NCBI GenBank assembly: GCA_039720395.1
Contig: CM077824.1
Location: 19,801,046-19,865,045, forward strand
Length of the DNA stretch: 64,000 bases
Source: Liquidambar formosana
Taxonomy: Eukaryota > Streptophyta > Magnoliopsida > Saxifragales > Altingiaceae
Direction of reading: 5' to 3'
Below the pieces are notes generated by a model, which saw nothing but the letters and a program-made list of their open reading frames with translations, made no database searches and was not told the origin of the DNA. Made by a program: the position numbers and the translations under genes. The first letter of the stretch is position 1. Every line of letters begins with the position of its first letter. This document shows positions 1-11,561 of the stretch, one piece after another.

Positions 1-465
1 GGGGGCGACATTGCTTGATTTTGAATATCAGGGGTTTTTTGCTAACCCTCTCCACACTTAAGGGGGTTATCTCCAATTTACAAAAAAAAAAAAAAAAAAA
101 AAAAAAAAATTCAGATTTTAGCCCAAAAAAACAATAGATGAAAGAAAAATATTTAGAGGAAGTGAATCTTGACGCCATAAATCACCTCTTAGCAAAAAAT
201 TCAACCAACAATACACTCACAATTTCACAAACATGCACACACATGTATACTCACACACACATATATATATATATAACATGTCAAACAAATTGTAAATTCC
301 CCCCTCCCCTCCGCCGGGCCAAGAACCTCTTTAGTCGATGCGTCCTTCCACAAGGACTCCCATTTATTAAAAACTTCATTTGTCTCATCGCTTTGTACAA
401 CATGTGCAAATATGAATAGTAATTTGACACCATTCAGTTATAAAAAAAATTTGGAGCATCAATAC
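1..465. other. Left-edge sequence, probably intron downstream of exon 4
   Basis: No coding exon was recognised. It holds a poly(A) tract at about 80-109, a TA/CA-rich microsatellite at about 236-275 and a short open frame made largely of low-complexity codons. The stretch just left of exon 4 (about 405-465) resembles the stretch around 48655-48885 left of the paralogous relic, which supports intron sequence of the receptor gene. Confidence 0.4.
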
Positions 466-966
466 CTTTTCTTGGAATAGGTGTTCTATGGTTCCATTGA
501 GGCTGCCCTCCCATCGTTTTTCACCATCTTCTACTGTTATTCTACGGAGCTTTGGTGTACTAATGGATCCAGAAAAGAATGTCTGCATTTTAGGGCACCC
601 CTCGAACTTCAATCTTTTCAATAATGGCAATTCAAAACTATAATTTTCTGAGCAGAAAATCCTAAGGTCAGGTAGATTACATAACTCCATGTTTTCTAGT
701 TGAAAGAGCAATATATGTCCTTCCCCACCAAGCCCTTCAACCTCAAAAATCTCTTTCATCGAATTGCATTCTTTGACAAAGAGTTCGTTTAAATTCTTTA
801 GTCTTGGGAGTAAATTAGATGGAGCAACCCTTGGCAGTTTGTGACATCCATCCACTTCCAATCTTTTTAGTTGACAGAAGGATTCATCTGGAAGTAGACT
901 GTGGAATAGCTCTTGCAAATTTTCCATGGCTAAAATCCTCAACTTCTCCAAGTTGGTGAATGCAAC
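466..966 (-). CDS. CNL receptor, LRR exon 4 (last coding exon inside the window)
   Basis: A 167-codon LRR exon without stops. The acceptor is TTTGTACAG|GTTGCA and the donor GAAAAG|GTATTG, both phase 0. It starts VAFTNLEKLRIL and includes LQELFHSLLPDESFCQL, PSNLLPRLKNLNELFVKEC and FCSENYSFELPLL, ending EHLFQEK. It is the counterpart of the broken exon at 49385-48887. No stop codon ends the gene here; the donor is good and the frame is phase 0. One or more terminal exons should therefore lie beyond the left edge, perhaps resembling the small exons at 47236-47207 and 58941-58912. Confidence 0.82.
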
Positions 967-2238
967 CTGTACAAATGGCCACTTTCTCCAAAATTAACTT
1001 ATTGATAATTTAGGAAATATGGTAGTTCTATCATTTTCATATTGATAATAATATCATCTAGAAAGAAGAATTAAAGCAGAGATAGCTGAATATGGCAAAG
1101 TGACTACAAAAGGGAAAAAAAAAAAAAATTGTGAAACTGTATGTTTGAAAAAAATTTTGCAAGAAAATTCGACATTTGGGGACCAAGTTGGATTCAGACC
1201 AAATAATTTTTGCCCCAATTTGAAATGCAAAAACAGTTCTTATCAAAAAACAAGTAGAATGGTCATGCTATTCGGTTTTAATGCACATATATGAAATAAA
1301 AAGATACCTTCCTTTTGTCAAATTTATTTAGTTAATTTCTAATATACAAAATTGGTCATCTTTCATACTGAAACCATATGCAGGCAAACATGGTAATGAA
1401 TCAAAATAGGGAAAGTGCATGAACCTTGCTGCATTCCTGCTTGCTTTCCAGCGGTGTCAAATTAATTGAAATATTATATCAGAGAAGATGGACTCTAACT
1501 TCTTAAACAAATAATCCTCTTGTCTTTGTTACACTCTTTTCTTGAGCAAATAATGGGAAAATTTTGGATCTAGAGTGGTTGTCCAAATGGAATTGCTAGA
1601 CCTTTTCATAATTCAAGAAATATAGGAGTTCTTTATTTGGTATTACTTTTATTTTGATCCACCATTTGGTCATTCTTTTTTTTTAATTCTCCTTTTTTAT
1701 TAATACTAGATATGGGCATACGTGAGGACACCTATATTATATTTAACCGTATGCCCAATGGATAGGTACTCATTCACCCTAGAATAATAGTAACGTTTTT
1801 AACTTCTAGCAGAAACCATTTTGGTCAGTGATTCATGTGTTTGTGTTCAGTTCCTTGTGAATCAAATGATTTTAACTTCTAGGAGTTGAATGTCGGTAGA
1901 AAAATGCTGGCGGTCAAAATCATCATTTGACAAAAAAAAAAAAAGTATTATTACATTCGAGAATATGGATTTGGAGTTATTGGTGGTTTTGACATCCAAT
2001 TGATGGTATGATTGGATAAGAAAATAAATAAATAAATAATGGCAGAAATCGGTGAATGTGGCAAAGTGATGACCAAAGAAAAAGAAAATTAGGAAAAGGT
2101 TTGCTAGAAAAATGCCGCCAGAAATGAATTATCAAGGTACAACAAGATCCTAATCTTATGAAAAATCCTAGTAATTTTCTGATATTTGATTCAATATTAA
2201 CAAGTACAGTTGAGAACATAAAAACTCAAGGTACGTAC
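967..2238 (-). other. Intron 3 of the CNL gene
   Basis: A 1.27-kb AT-rich GT...AG intron. About 1285-1480 resembles the intron just upstream of exon 3 (about 3075-3190) and of the right relics, so exon plus intron was duplicated as one unit. About 1060-1260 also matches about 61010-61130, upstream of the acidic exon on the right. A Helitron-like terminus (ACTAGATATGGGCATACGTG) lies near 1706. No gene was seen. Confidence 0.5.
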
Positions 2239-2985
2239 CCTTTCGTCGAAGAGCGGTCGTATGGGGATACAAGAACTGCCCTTTTCAAGTTTTCCTTCAG
2301 TTTCTTCATCATTCATCTGAGGATATCTAGAAGTGAATGACTTCATTCTGGGGCAGGTCAATATCTCTAACAATTTCAGGGATGGCAATTCTAAAGTAGA
2401 AGGCCCTGTGTAAAAACTTGAGAGATTGGGTAGTGTTTCTAGTGTGAGAGTGTGTAGTCGAGGGAACACAATAATCTCTATGGGATTCGATTCGCCTTCT
2501 CTTTCCGTCACAACTATCGCTTCCATCATCTCACATGAACGAATCTCTACTTTTTTGAGCTGCAACAGATCACCGGCAATGGAAGGTGAGAATATGTTTC
2601 TCAGAGTGTCACATTCGTCAACATCTAGCGAACTTAAGCTCTGAAGACTAATAAGAGACTCCATTGGATCTTGTGTCGACCAGATATCCCTTAATTTGGG
2701 TAGTTTCCATAACATCAATTTTGACAGCCGAGAAAAGGTGCCCGGAGCAAGACCTTCAATTTCAAATATTATTTCTACAGAATCACAATTTAGCACTGAA
2801 ACTTCCTCTAAATTCTTTAAATCTTTTAACAGATTGGATGGAACCACATTCAATAGCTTATGACATTCATACACTCTCAATCCCCTTAGTCGACAAAAGG
2901 ACTCAGTTGGAAGCTCTAGGTGCCATATATCTTCTAAGTTATCCAAACCAATTATTAACAATTTCTGTAAGCTGGGAAAAGTCAC
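2239..2985 (-). CDS. CNL receptor, LRR exon 3 (apparently mosaic)
   Basis: A 249-codon LRR exon, open throughout, with acceptor CGTTGCAG|GTGACT and donor CGAAAGG|GTACGT, both phase 0. It starts VTFPSLQKLLIIGLDNLEDI and ends PIRPLFDER. Its 5' half is closest to the relic at 54790-54016 (shared VSVL.CDSVEIIFEIEGL). Its 3' half is nearly identical to the relic at 52177-51431 (shared YPQMNDEE, EGKLEKGSSCIPIRPLFDER). The flanking introns show the same split. It therefore looks like the product of unequal exchange between two neighbouring LRR cassettes. It is exactly the same length (747 nt) as the 52177-51431 relic. Confidence 0.85.
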
Positions 2986-4472
2986 CTGCAACGAGATTCA
3001 TTCAATTGCCCTCTTTTAAAAGATGATGTCATCATATAACATAAAGGAATGAATACACAAGCTCGGTTTTTACGCACATATATGAAATAAAAAGATCCTT
3101 CCTTTTGTCAAATTATTCATAATTTCTATTGTACAAAATTGGTCATCTTTCGCATTGAAAGCATGTGTAGGCATATATGGTAATGAATCAAAAGCAGACT
3201 TCGAAGAATTTACAACAATGATTGGTACACTTAAAGCAAAGATTTATTTATTTTTTCCTCCAATTCTTAAGAATTTTCAGAACTCTCATATGAATCAAGC
3301 AAGATAAGTAAAATGACTCACAGTATTTCTTCCAATAACTCCCAATATGAGCTTGGTACTATGTGGGAAAACTTAATTGAGCTAAATATTCTCTTTAGTA
3401 AAAGGCATGTTATACCCAGGAAATTCTATGGTACCCAAAAAAAATTGGGATACCGTACCTTGAATGGTATGGTAGCAAATAGTGGCAAAAAAAAAGAAAA
3501 AAAGGAAAAGACTATTTTCCCAAAATTTATCAGTTTCGTAATTCAAGAAATATAACAGTTCTTTTATTTTTATTTATATATTCAATGACTAAAATTCGGA
3601 AGGAATAATTAAAGCTAACTCTGCGGCAGAGTTGGTGACAAATAAAAAATGGTTATTAGAAAGTATGAATAATTTTGCCTTCGACGATTGGGACCAATTA
3701 GGATTCAAAGGTCAAACAATACACTGTGGAAAATTTGGGGACAGAAGGGTAATTTGATTCCGCTTAAAGGAGGACCCCTCTGTAAAATTTGTGAAAAATT
3801 ATGATGAAGTATTGTCCTCTGGCTTGAATCAAGACCCTAAATTAATTTACAAGTTAACGCTTGGGTTGCTTGCGTAGCAATAAATTTGACATTGAAAAAA
3901 GAAAATTCCATTCCTGTGGAATTTGAAATGATGGCTTTCACTAAAGAATTGCTTTGTGGATTTGGAATTCAAGGAATTAAAATTATTTCCAGATAATCGA
4001 AACATGTCCAAATCCCATCCATGTATAAATGCAGAATACTTGGATCATGTGATTTTATTTTATTTTTTTATTTTTCCTTTAGACTTGGATTATGTGAATT
4101 GAACTACTAGACTATTTTCTAAATTCGGTATCACGTTTATATTAAATAAAAACCTATAAAATGAGAAGCCTCAATCTAGTGATTGGTTGCCATTTGTACC
4201 ATATTGTTGTACCTATACAAATAATAATTGAGATATGAGAATTGTTCTCACATAGGGCTACTCTTCTAATCAAAATTTGAAGAAAATATTGAAGAAGACA
4301 AAATTTCTTGAATTATAAGTTTTAAATTTCAAAATATGTAAAACCAAAAATTTTCTTTTTCTTGGTTACATACATGTACAACCATACCTCTCATTGATTT
4401 CTTGACTTTTTTTAGTTGACTGAACTATTTAGACTTGGATTACCTGTGGCTTATCTTTCTTTTACCGTCTAT

Positions 4473-4642
4473 TAGGTTCCTGGATTAATTCTAGGGAAAA
4501 AAAAGGGAAGAGGAAAAAGATTAGAAGGAAAGAAAATGGAAAGAAAAGATAAAATTATATCAAACCAAAATTATTCCAATTCTACTTCTTCTATTTTCTT
4601 TTATTTTTTCTTGATAAAATCCGAGAACCAAATAAATCCTTA
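4473..4642. mobile_element. Tourist-like MITE relic
   Basis: Begins with AGGTTCCTGGATTAATTCTAG and ends CTTGATAAAATCCGAGAACC followed by AAATAAATCCTTA. The ends are rough inverted repeats of each other and resemble the better-kept element at 61459-61676. The left end looks truncated, and the boundaries are approximate. Confidence 0.4.
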
Positions 4643-5104
4643 GAGAAAAATAAAACAGAAGATATTATAAACTCGTATGAATACCTTCAATTGTAACTTC
4701 AATATTGGAAAAGATTTCAAAAATTTTCCTCTTACTAAGATTCTTGAGTCAGTGATTTTTACAATGGACTAGTGAGGGGTGTGAGTTGGGCTTTTGTGGA
4801 CTTGAGTATACATGGCCAAGCCAACCTAGTACGATTATAAAGGGGCCTAGATCCAAATAAGCTTCTCCATCGGCCACATTTTAATGAACTTGATTAGTGA
4901 TTAATAAATTAATAAATAATTATTTTTAATTATTTAAATACGCACATTTTTTAAAGTGAAATTTGAGTATGATTAGGTTGCTAGTGAGCTAAATGGCCAA
5001 AATCTTAAGGGCCAGGTTTGAGCTTTTGAATTTCCAACTAGATTATAGAATTGGGTTGGATGGTAGAACCTATTGGGTCCGACCCAAAACCATTGCTCGA
5101 GTTA

Positions 5105-5690
5105 GTATTTCATTTCCCTCAAGGGTGGTTGTTGTCACCCCTTGGGGGAATTACAGATGGGTTCGCTTATGGACAAATAGTTACAGTTCAATTACAGTTT
5201 ATAGTCATTCTTAGTTAAGTTAGTAGTCATTTACTCGTAAGTTAGTAATATTTATATTGAACTGTAATTGTTTGCCCATAGCCGGACCTATCTGTAATTC
5301 CCCCAATTTTAATTTGCACTTGCTACTTATTTTAATTTCTCAAGGTTTTATGAAAAATATAAAAGGCTTTTATAAAAACTAGCTACACTGTCTACTAGAA
5401 AATGTCATTTTGAATAACTTTGTAATAGAATATTTTTTCAAAAATCTAATGTTTAAATGGACTTTTTGGACATTTATAGCCTCTGTTTTATTTTTGGCCA
5501 AAAAGTATACTTAAATGATAGATTTTGGAAAAAAATTTTATTGCAAAGTTATTCAAAATGATGTTTTGTAGTGAGCTAGTTTTCATATAACCCTTTTATA
5601 TTTCTCATAAAATCTTGAAAATTAAAATAAGTGGTGGATTTAAATAAAATTGAGGGGTGGCAATAGCCATCCCGGCCCTTTCCCTCATGA
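5105..5690. mobile_element. Foldback element, copy 1 (interrupted)
   Basis: The left arm, about 5110-5400, is CCCTCAAGGGTGG...CACCCC followed after the nested insertion by TTTTATGAAAAATATAAAAG...ACTAGCT. The right arm, about 5575-5690, is its inverted complement. Arms exceed 100 bases with a short middle. Relatives with the same core arms lie at about 19945-20325 and 39815-40215. No coding capacity. Foldback or MULE-type MITEs have this shape; the class is inferred. Confidence 0.65.
5148..5303. mobile_element. Small MITE nested in a foldback arm
   Basis: About 156 bases with inverted ends of about 48 bases: GGGGGAATTACAGATGGGTT on the left and the complement of a sequence ending TATCTGTAATTCCCCC on the right. 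The surrounding foldback arm continues across it (CACCCCTT...AATTTTAATTT against the uninterrupted CACCCCTCAATTTTATTT of the other arm). The insertion is therefore younger than the foldback element. Confidence 0.65.
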
Positions 5691-6821
5691 TTTTGGTTAC
5701 ATGTATATATAGATATACACACGTCGTATGCACAGGAGTAATGTGAAAATATGGAAAACAAAATTGAGATTTAATTATAATTCATATTTCATAATTTTTT
5801 ATCTTAATTTAATTTTCTTGGCCATCAAACAGCCTTAATTCATCAGTAAAGATTCATATACAGTAAATTATTGGTGTTTTTCTCTATGATATATTGTAAT
5901 AATTTATTTACACATGCAAATGATTTCATTTTCGAATTTCTGTTATACATTATAAGGAAAAAATTCAAAGTTAAAAAACATAATTTATATATAAACTAAA
6001 ATATTTCTAATACATTCTTAACTCTATTCCGAGATGGCTCATTGTACGTTGTGGGGAGATGTTGCGAAAGACGATATGATCATTAACTATTACATGCATA
6101 CATTGGTGACGTTTTGGAGGAAGAGAGCTAGAGAGGTATAGACAATAAGGTCTCTGGCCTCCAGCTGTTTGGTTTGATTGTCATTTACGTGTCCATTATA
6201 TAGGTTTGTTTGTTGTTTTTTATTTTATTTTATTTGTATATATATATATATATATATATTTTAGTGTGCGTTACATAGTTATTCACTCATTTAAATGTTT
6301 GGGAAGGAGAGAGCCAAGCAGAAGTTAAACTTCGTTGTCCACTTGGAATTATTTTAATTAAAATTATCCTTTACCATTTTTACTGAAATTATACTTGCAG
6401 GAATATCCTTGTAAATTAAAGAGAAGAATGTTGGGTATCCCAAATTCAGGATGTTTGAACAAACACAATGGTGGGTCTCACCTCCTTAGTCCGTTCGGAC
6501 ATCCTCAATTTGGTAAAGCTAGCATTGCTAGATCAAATAAGATATATCATTAAAAATACTTTAAGCAATTAGTTATTCTAACAATTACTTTGGAGAATCT
6601 GATGTCCCAGGTTGGTTTCTTCTGAAATTGGAAGACAAGTCCACACTATTTTTATTTTTATATTTTTGTAATTACCATTTTACGTTTAAAATAATTAATT
6701 GGAATAGGATATGTTTCATTTAGGTGCCCAAATTAACATGAGGTAAAATTTGGCCATTTTTTAAAGTTCAATTTTTAGATCTCGTTAGAAAGTTAAGAGA
6801 GAGACAAATTAAAATGCATAC

Positions 6822-7598
6822 CTCATTGTTGAAGAGAGGTTGTGTGGAGATATAAAAGTTGCCTTCCTCGGGTGACTCGTCTAATGCTTCATCCTTTGTC
6901 TCACGTATTTGTGGGCGGGGAGTCCTACAACTGAACGTCTTCATAGCAGCACAACCCTCTATAAGTAGAGTTTCCAAGGATGGAAAGTTCAATGCGTATC
7001 TCCCTTTGTAGAATACCATGAGCTTTGGTAGATCTTCAAGTATGAGATCAGATAGCTGCGGAAACGCAATAAGCTCTATGCAGTTTTCTTCTCCTTCTCT
7101 TTCCCTTGCAATGATCGTTTCCATCATCTCGCATGAAACAATTGATAGTCCTTGGAGTTGCACAAGACTGCTGGCTATGGAAGGTGAGAATAGACTTTTT
7201 AGACTGTTGCACTCGAAAATACTTATATCTCTCAAATTTTGGAAACCAAATGTTCCATGTGGATAGTCCCACCACCACATACGCTCTAACTTGGGTAGTT
7301 TCCCTAATATGATTTGTCTTAGTTGAGACAGCATTCCACTTTCATGTCCTTCCCTGGCGCCAAGCCTTCCTACTTCAACTATTTGTTCCACTGAGTCACA
7401 GTGTGTTACATATAATCCCTCCAATCCCTGTAACCTTGGTAGCAAATTGAATGGAATGACATTTAACACTTTTTTGCAGCTTGCCACATGTAGAGATTTT
7501 AATTGAGAGAAGGACTTAGCTACAAATTGTGGGTGCCAAATTTCTTTGAAATTGCCGCTATAAAAAATTTCCAATTTCTCCAAGGCAGGGAGTGCAAC
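6822..7598 (-). CDS. CNL receptor, LRR exon 2
   Basis: A 259-codon LRR exon of the same gene, with no internal stop. The acceptor is ATTCCCCAG|GTTGCA and the donor AATGAG|GTATGC; both are phase 0, so it joins exon 1 in frame. It encodes irregular LRRs typical of the C-terminal half of RPS2/At4g27190-like proteins, with repeating L..L.I..C..L...I.P patterns and the pair CEMMETII. It begins VALPALEKLEIF and ends with the PLFNNE signature. The corresponding PLFxxx ending is shared by exons 1, 3 and 4. Intron 1 upstream is 5.1 kb and filled with transposons. The LRR face probably gives ligand or partner specificity (family knowledge). Confidence 0.85.
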
Positions 7599-8938
7599 CT
7601 GGGGAATTTATTTCATTGCATTAGTGATTTACATATATTCTGACTAAATAAAAAATATAATGGACTATAATCTATTGATTTTAATTTTCTCAAATACTTA
7701 TTTTTATCAATGTCAGAAAACAATTACTTCTTTTTATCTTGAGCTTGAATCGTACCGTAGTCCACTTGATAAAATTCCTACATTTCTTTAATACTATCTT
7801 GGCTCTCGGTTTTCCGGTGTTAATTTTTGTCTTATATAAACTAAATTACAATCTTATGTATATAAACGAAATTACTATATTAGTTTTTGTCTTATATATA
7901 CTAAATTTTTGTCTTATACAAACTAAATTATTATCTTACACTTACATTTCTTCCAATTGAGCAAACTCTCCATACAATTTTTGTTCACAATTTTCGAAAT
8001 AATTGTTCACAATTTTTGTTCACAATTTTATTTGCATATTAAAATACTTTTTATTGTAATACTAGCAAGCCGACGCCTATTACAATGATAAGCAACATCA
8101 CTACCAATATTTAAAATATATTGTTCTTTATCTTCACTTTGTGAAATCAAAATATAATTTTTGAGTTTTCTGAAGTAATCTTCCATTAGTGATCGAATTG
8201 TTATGGATTGGATTATGGATCGGATGATCGGATGATTGGATCTACTCTTTTGCCTTATTTGGACTATGTCCACTTTTTATATATGTCGGGACTAAGTTTT
8301 TTGAATATATTAGGAAAAGAAATTAAAAGTATATATAGATCTAAGACCTATAAACTTATTAATTTTTGAACCATCTTCTAGGTCAAATTTCTCCCTCCTT
8401 TCTGCTCCTTCTCTATTGTATGTGAAATTTAGATTACTTAAGCCTTTGGGCAGTCCCATTACTTCAATTTTCTACTTAAATCTAAATTTAAAGTAATATT
8501 AATCATATTATGGTTTTTATTATTTATTCATTTTGGGTTAAGCATAGTTAGACTTGTTATCAAGAAAATGTACCCAAAAAAAAAAGAAAGATTTTATTTG
8601 ATTAATATTTTAAATATAATTAATTTGATAAAATGCACTATTTTGTAAGAAATCTAATGAAACAATATAAAATTGGGGATTAATAGTGACATACTAGATG
8701 AAACAATGTATCATATATTCTCATTCTTTTTGTATTGAACTTTTTATTAAAAATCCTATTGTACCCATATATGTTCATATCCTTATTTTTTCTGTTTTTA
8801 TATTTTTATGCCTAAAATTCCATCATATTTTTAGGAAAAGAAAAAAGAACCAAATTATAATTTGTACATATTCCATCCCCTAGTTCACTAATTATGGAGC
8901 AAACTATTTGTGCAATATAGCATTACTCATTTGAATAT

Positions 8939-9315
8939 ACTAGATATGTGCACACGTGTGTTGCACGCGAATAATATTTAAATAATAAAACATATATGAA
9001 AATTTATAAATTCTCAGAGATATATACCCTTTAGGTCATTAGAATGGACACTCAACATAGTAGGTCAAACTTCCTTCCATGGTTAGGAGCCATGGAAATA
9101 ATAGGAAGTTGATTAGCAGACATATATAGTAGTAGAGGCTGTGTAGAAATTATGAAGTGGACGTCATTATCTTTTTTTCTCTTCTTTTTTGCTGGAAAGT
9201 AAAAATTCTTAATTATTTAAATATGGGGGATAAATAAGTATTTAAAATTTTAAATAAGGGTGTAATGGTCAATCAAAAGTTTTTCTAAAATACAGACTTT
9301 TATAGGTAGTATAGA
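8939..9315 (-). mobile_element. Non-autonomous Helitron, short copy (H1)
   Basis: Read on the minus strand, it starts TCTATACTACCTATAAAAGT and ends with a GC-rich hairpin (CGTGCAACACACGTGTGCAC) followed by ATATCTAGT. That is the TC...hairpin...CTRR(T) structure of Helitrons. About 377 bases, no coding. A full-length relative is at about 31541-31969. No terminal inverted repeats or target-site duplication, as expected for this class. Confidence 0.65.
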
Positions 9316-9317
9316 AC

Positions 9318-9330
<13 letters not shown>

Positions 9331-9361
<31 letters not shown>
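9331..9361. repeat. (GT)n microsatellite
   Basis: About 15 uninterrupted GT units directly beside the 5' end of the short Helitron, preceded by a TA run. Confidence 0.9.
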
Positions 9362-9362
<1 letters not shown>

Positions 9363-9383
9363 CTATGTATGTGCATGTGTATA

Positions 9384-9542
9384 GAGTTTTGATCTTATAA
9401 GGATGTGTTGATATATCTAAGTTATATCAACATGTGCATTGGGGAATTGTACCCCATGCTGCCGTGCATTGTGGGTTATGGGGTACAAACCCCAATGCAA
9501 GTGTTGTAAGTCACATCAATACGTCCTTATAAGACCACTACT
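9384..9542. mobile_element. MITE of the GCATTGGGG family, diverged copy
   Basis: Ends TTTTGATCTTATAAGGATGT and, inverted, AGTGGTCTTATAAGGACGT. Inner inverted motifs are GCATTGGGGAATTGTACCCC and GGGGTACAAACCCCAATGC. Shares the inner hairpin with the copies at 21013, 38140, 40911 and 41823, but not their CACGTG ends. Confidence 0.55.
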
Positions 9543-9579
9543 ATCTATCTATATATATATAGTCTCTATTAGTCCGTTT

Positions 9580-10130
9580 ATTATAAGTTGTACCTTATGT
9601 GCAACTTTGTTGTTGGATTAGACAGTTTTCTTATGTAAGCGATGTACACCAAAAATTGAGTTCTTCCAAGAATGATTTATGGCTATTATGGATGAAGTAG
9701 CTTTTAATCTCGGATCAACTTGATTTTTGACAGGTATGACATGCACATGAAAAAGATTTAATCCAACAATTAGTTACGCAAAATACGAGCCATCTTATGC
9801 AAAGTTGCATAAGGTGCATCTCTTAATCTCGTATTTAATGAAACCAATTGTTGGATTAGAAAGCCTTTTCATGTAGGTGATCCATGCCAAAAATCAAATT
9901 GGTCCGAGATTGATTGCTATTTGATCCAAAAGTTACATATTTTAATTAAAATAATCATCATTTATGGACTTTTGTGGATGTAACAGCTCTTTATCTTAGA
10001 TCAGCTTGATTTTTGGCATGCACGACCTACATATGAAGTAGATCTAATCCAACAATTGGTTTCGTTGAATACAAGTTGGAGGTAAGAGTTTTGGAATGTA
10101 CCTGTGCAACTTTGCATTAGGTTCTCAACT
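9580..10130. repeat. Two adjacent foldback units
   Basis: A motif with TTGTTGGATTAGA, CATGTAGGTGAT and AAAATCAA occurs in direct orientation near 9590-9660 and 9840-9920, and inverted near 9700-9800 and 9990-10080. Two hairpins thus lie side by side. Related motifs occur near 27235-27410 and 43425-43570. No coding. Confidence 0.5.
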
Positions 10131-10153
10131 GATATTAAAAGTATAGTATACGT

Positions 10154-10599
10154 ATAGAGGGATCTGTTGACACCTGGTGTAAAACATTTTACTCCTACAC
10201 TCGTCAATATCTTTTCGTAGAAATTATATTTCGCCATTCCAACTATTAGATTAGATACATCACTCATGCACATCATGCATACCAAATTTCAAGTTAATCA
10301 GATATCAGGAAGTGTTTGATCTGTAAACTTATTTTTCTTTTAATAAATAAAACTATAATTTAGAACATGAACGACATAGCTCGTCATGCATGTTGAATTT
10401 CAAGTAAATGGATATCGGGAAGCGTTTGATCAGTAAACTTACACTTCTTTTCATAAATAAAACTATAATTTGGGGCACTTTATGAATGACATAACTCCTA
10501 ATCCAATAGTTTGATTGACGAAATATTATTCTCACAAAAAGATATTGGGGGAATAAAAGTAAAACGTTTTTATATCTAGTGTAAATAGATCCCTCTCCT
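10154..10599. mobile_element. Foldback element with internal tandem duplication
   Basis: The left arm begins TAGAGGGATCTGTTGACAC and runs through CAATATCTTTTCGTAGAAAT to about 10260. The right arm, about 10497-10599, is its inverted complement ending TAGTGTAAATAGATCCCTCT. The middle holds two direct copies (about 10275-10385 and 10386-10497) of a segment containing TTTGATC.GTAAACTTA and ATAAATAAAACTATAATTT. Confidence 0.6.
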
Positions 10600-10612
10600 A
10601 TATATATATTCA

Positions 10613-10950
10613 AATGATGTGGCAGCTTGGACAATTAATTAAAATTTTCAAAAAAAGAATAAATGTCTATAATGGACTAATAAGACAATTGCCACATCAT
10701 TCCGGCAAATAAATTTGGGCTCTTGGCATTATCTTATTCGGGTAAATACTACATAGCCGATTCTTTTTTTCTTTTTTTTTTTCTAGAATCTACTTACCCA
10801 AATAATGTGACAATTTGGCCAACAATTTAAAATTTCACAGAAAGGATAAATCTCCATAATGGACTGATATAACAATTACCATATCATTTGGTCAAATCAT
10901 TTAGGCAAAAAAATTGAACTCTTCAATATTTTCTTACTCAAATTAGATAT
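10613..10950. repeat. Diverged direct repeat, offset about 188 bases
   Basis: Two copies of a segment with AAATAATGTGRCARYTTGG, CATAATGGACT and TTACTCAAATTAG-like stretches, at about 10613-10750 and 10801-10950. Function not recognised. Confidence 0.5.
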
Positions 10951-11026
10951 TAAAGCACTGGAATTGGAATATGTAGGCTCTAGCTTCAATGGAGTAGTCA
11001 TTTCAATAAACATGAGATGACTCATA

Positions 11027-11292
11027 GGGCCCGTTTGGATGTCCAAATGAAATTACACAATGTTAAAGGCATAAATCCACTACCTAAATGAGAATATTTA
11101 AAAAAGATTTGAAGCCCTCTAGTTGTACTGGATTAATTTTTAAAATTTTATGAAATAACACTTTTTTGAATTCTTATCCTCATTACTATCATTCTCTTTA
11201 ATTTTTTAGTTTAAGGTGATGGATTTATGCTTCCAAGACTGAAGCATCCACTAAAATTGTTTAAACTATATTTGAACGCCTAAATAGGTCCA
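11027..11292. mobile_element. Tourist-like MITE
   Basis: Starts GGGCCCGTTTGGATGTCCAAAT and ends, inverted, GGACCTATTTAGGCGTTCAAAT. The body (aaggcataaatccac...aggtgatggatttatgc) is shared with the elements at about 20697 and 40598, which have clear TTA target duplications. No clear target duplication here. Confidence 0.55.
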
Positions 11293-11561
11293 TGTGTGAT
11301 TGAACAGCAAGAAAGCAAGGTCAGATGCTTACTTTTAAAACTAGACCCATATTGTAAATTATACTTTCTTCTATAAAATAAAATTAATGTCCGACAAATA
11401 AAATGTAAAACAATAAAGGATGAATAGAAATGTTGTTTTTTTAATCTAATATTCCAAATAAATTCTAAAATGACAAAATGAGAGACAATCAAAATCTAAT
11501 AATCTTCCTGAATTACTATTGTACGTCATATGAGATGTTAAACTAAGTGCTGTCTCATATT

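Larger units (their letters stand above)
2986..6821 (-). other. Intron 2 of the CNL gene
   Basis: A 3.84-kb intron. About 3000-4385 is duplicated, with high similarity by eye, at about 54790-56187 in the right array. It also holds a Tourist-like MITE relic (about 4473-4642), a foldback element with a nested MITE (about 5105-5690) and a TA microsatellite at about 6236-6260. The 5690-6820 stretch is otherwise AT-rich sequence in which no gene was recognised. Confidence 0.5.

Noticed and set aside
138..419. 93-codon plus-strand frame at the left edge
   Set aside because: Made largely of CA/TA-repeat codons and antisense to the receptor intron and exon 4 end; no family resemblance.
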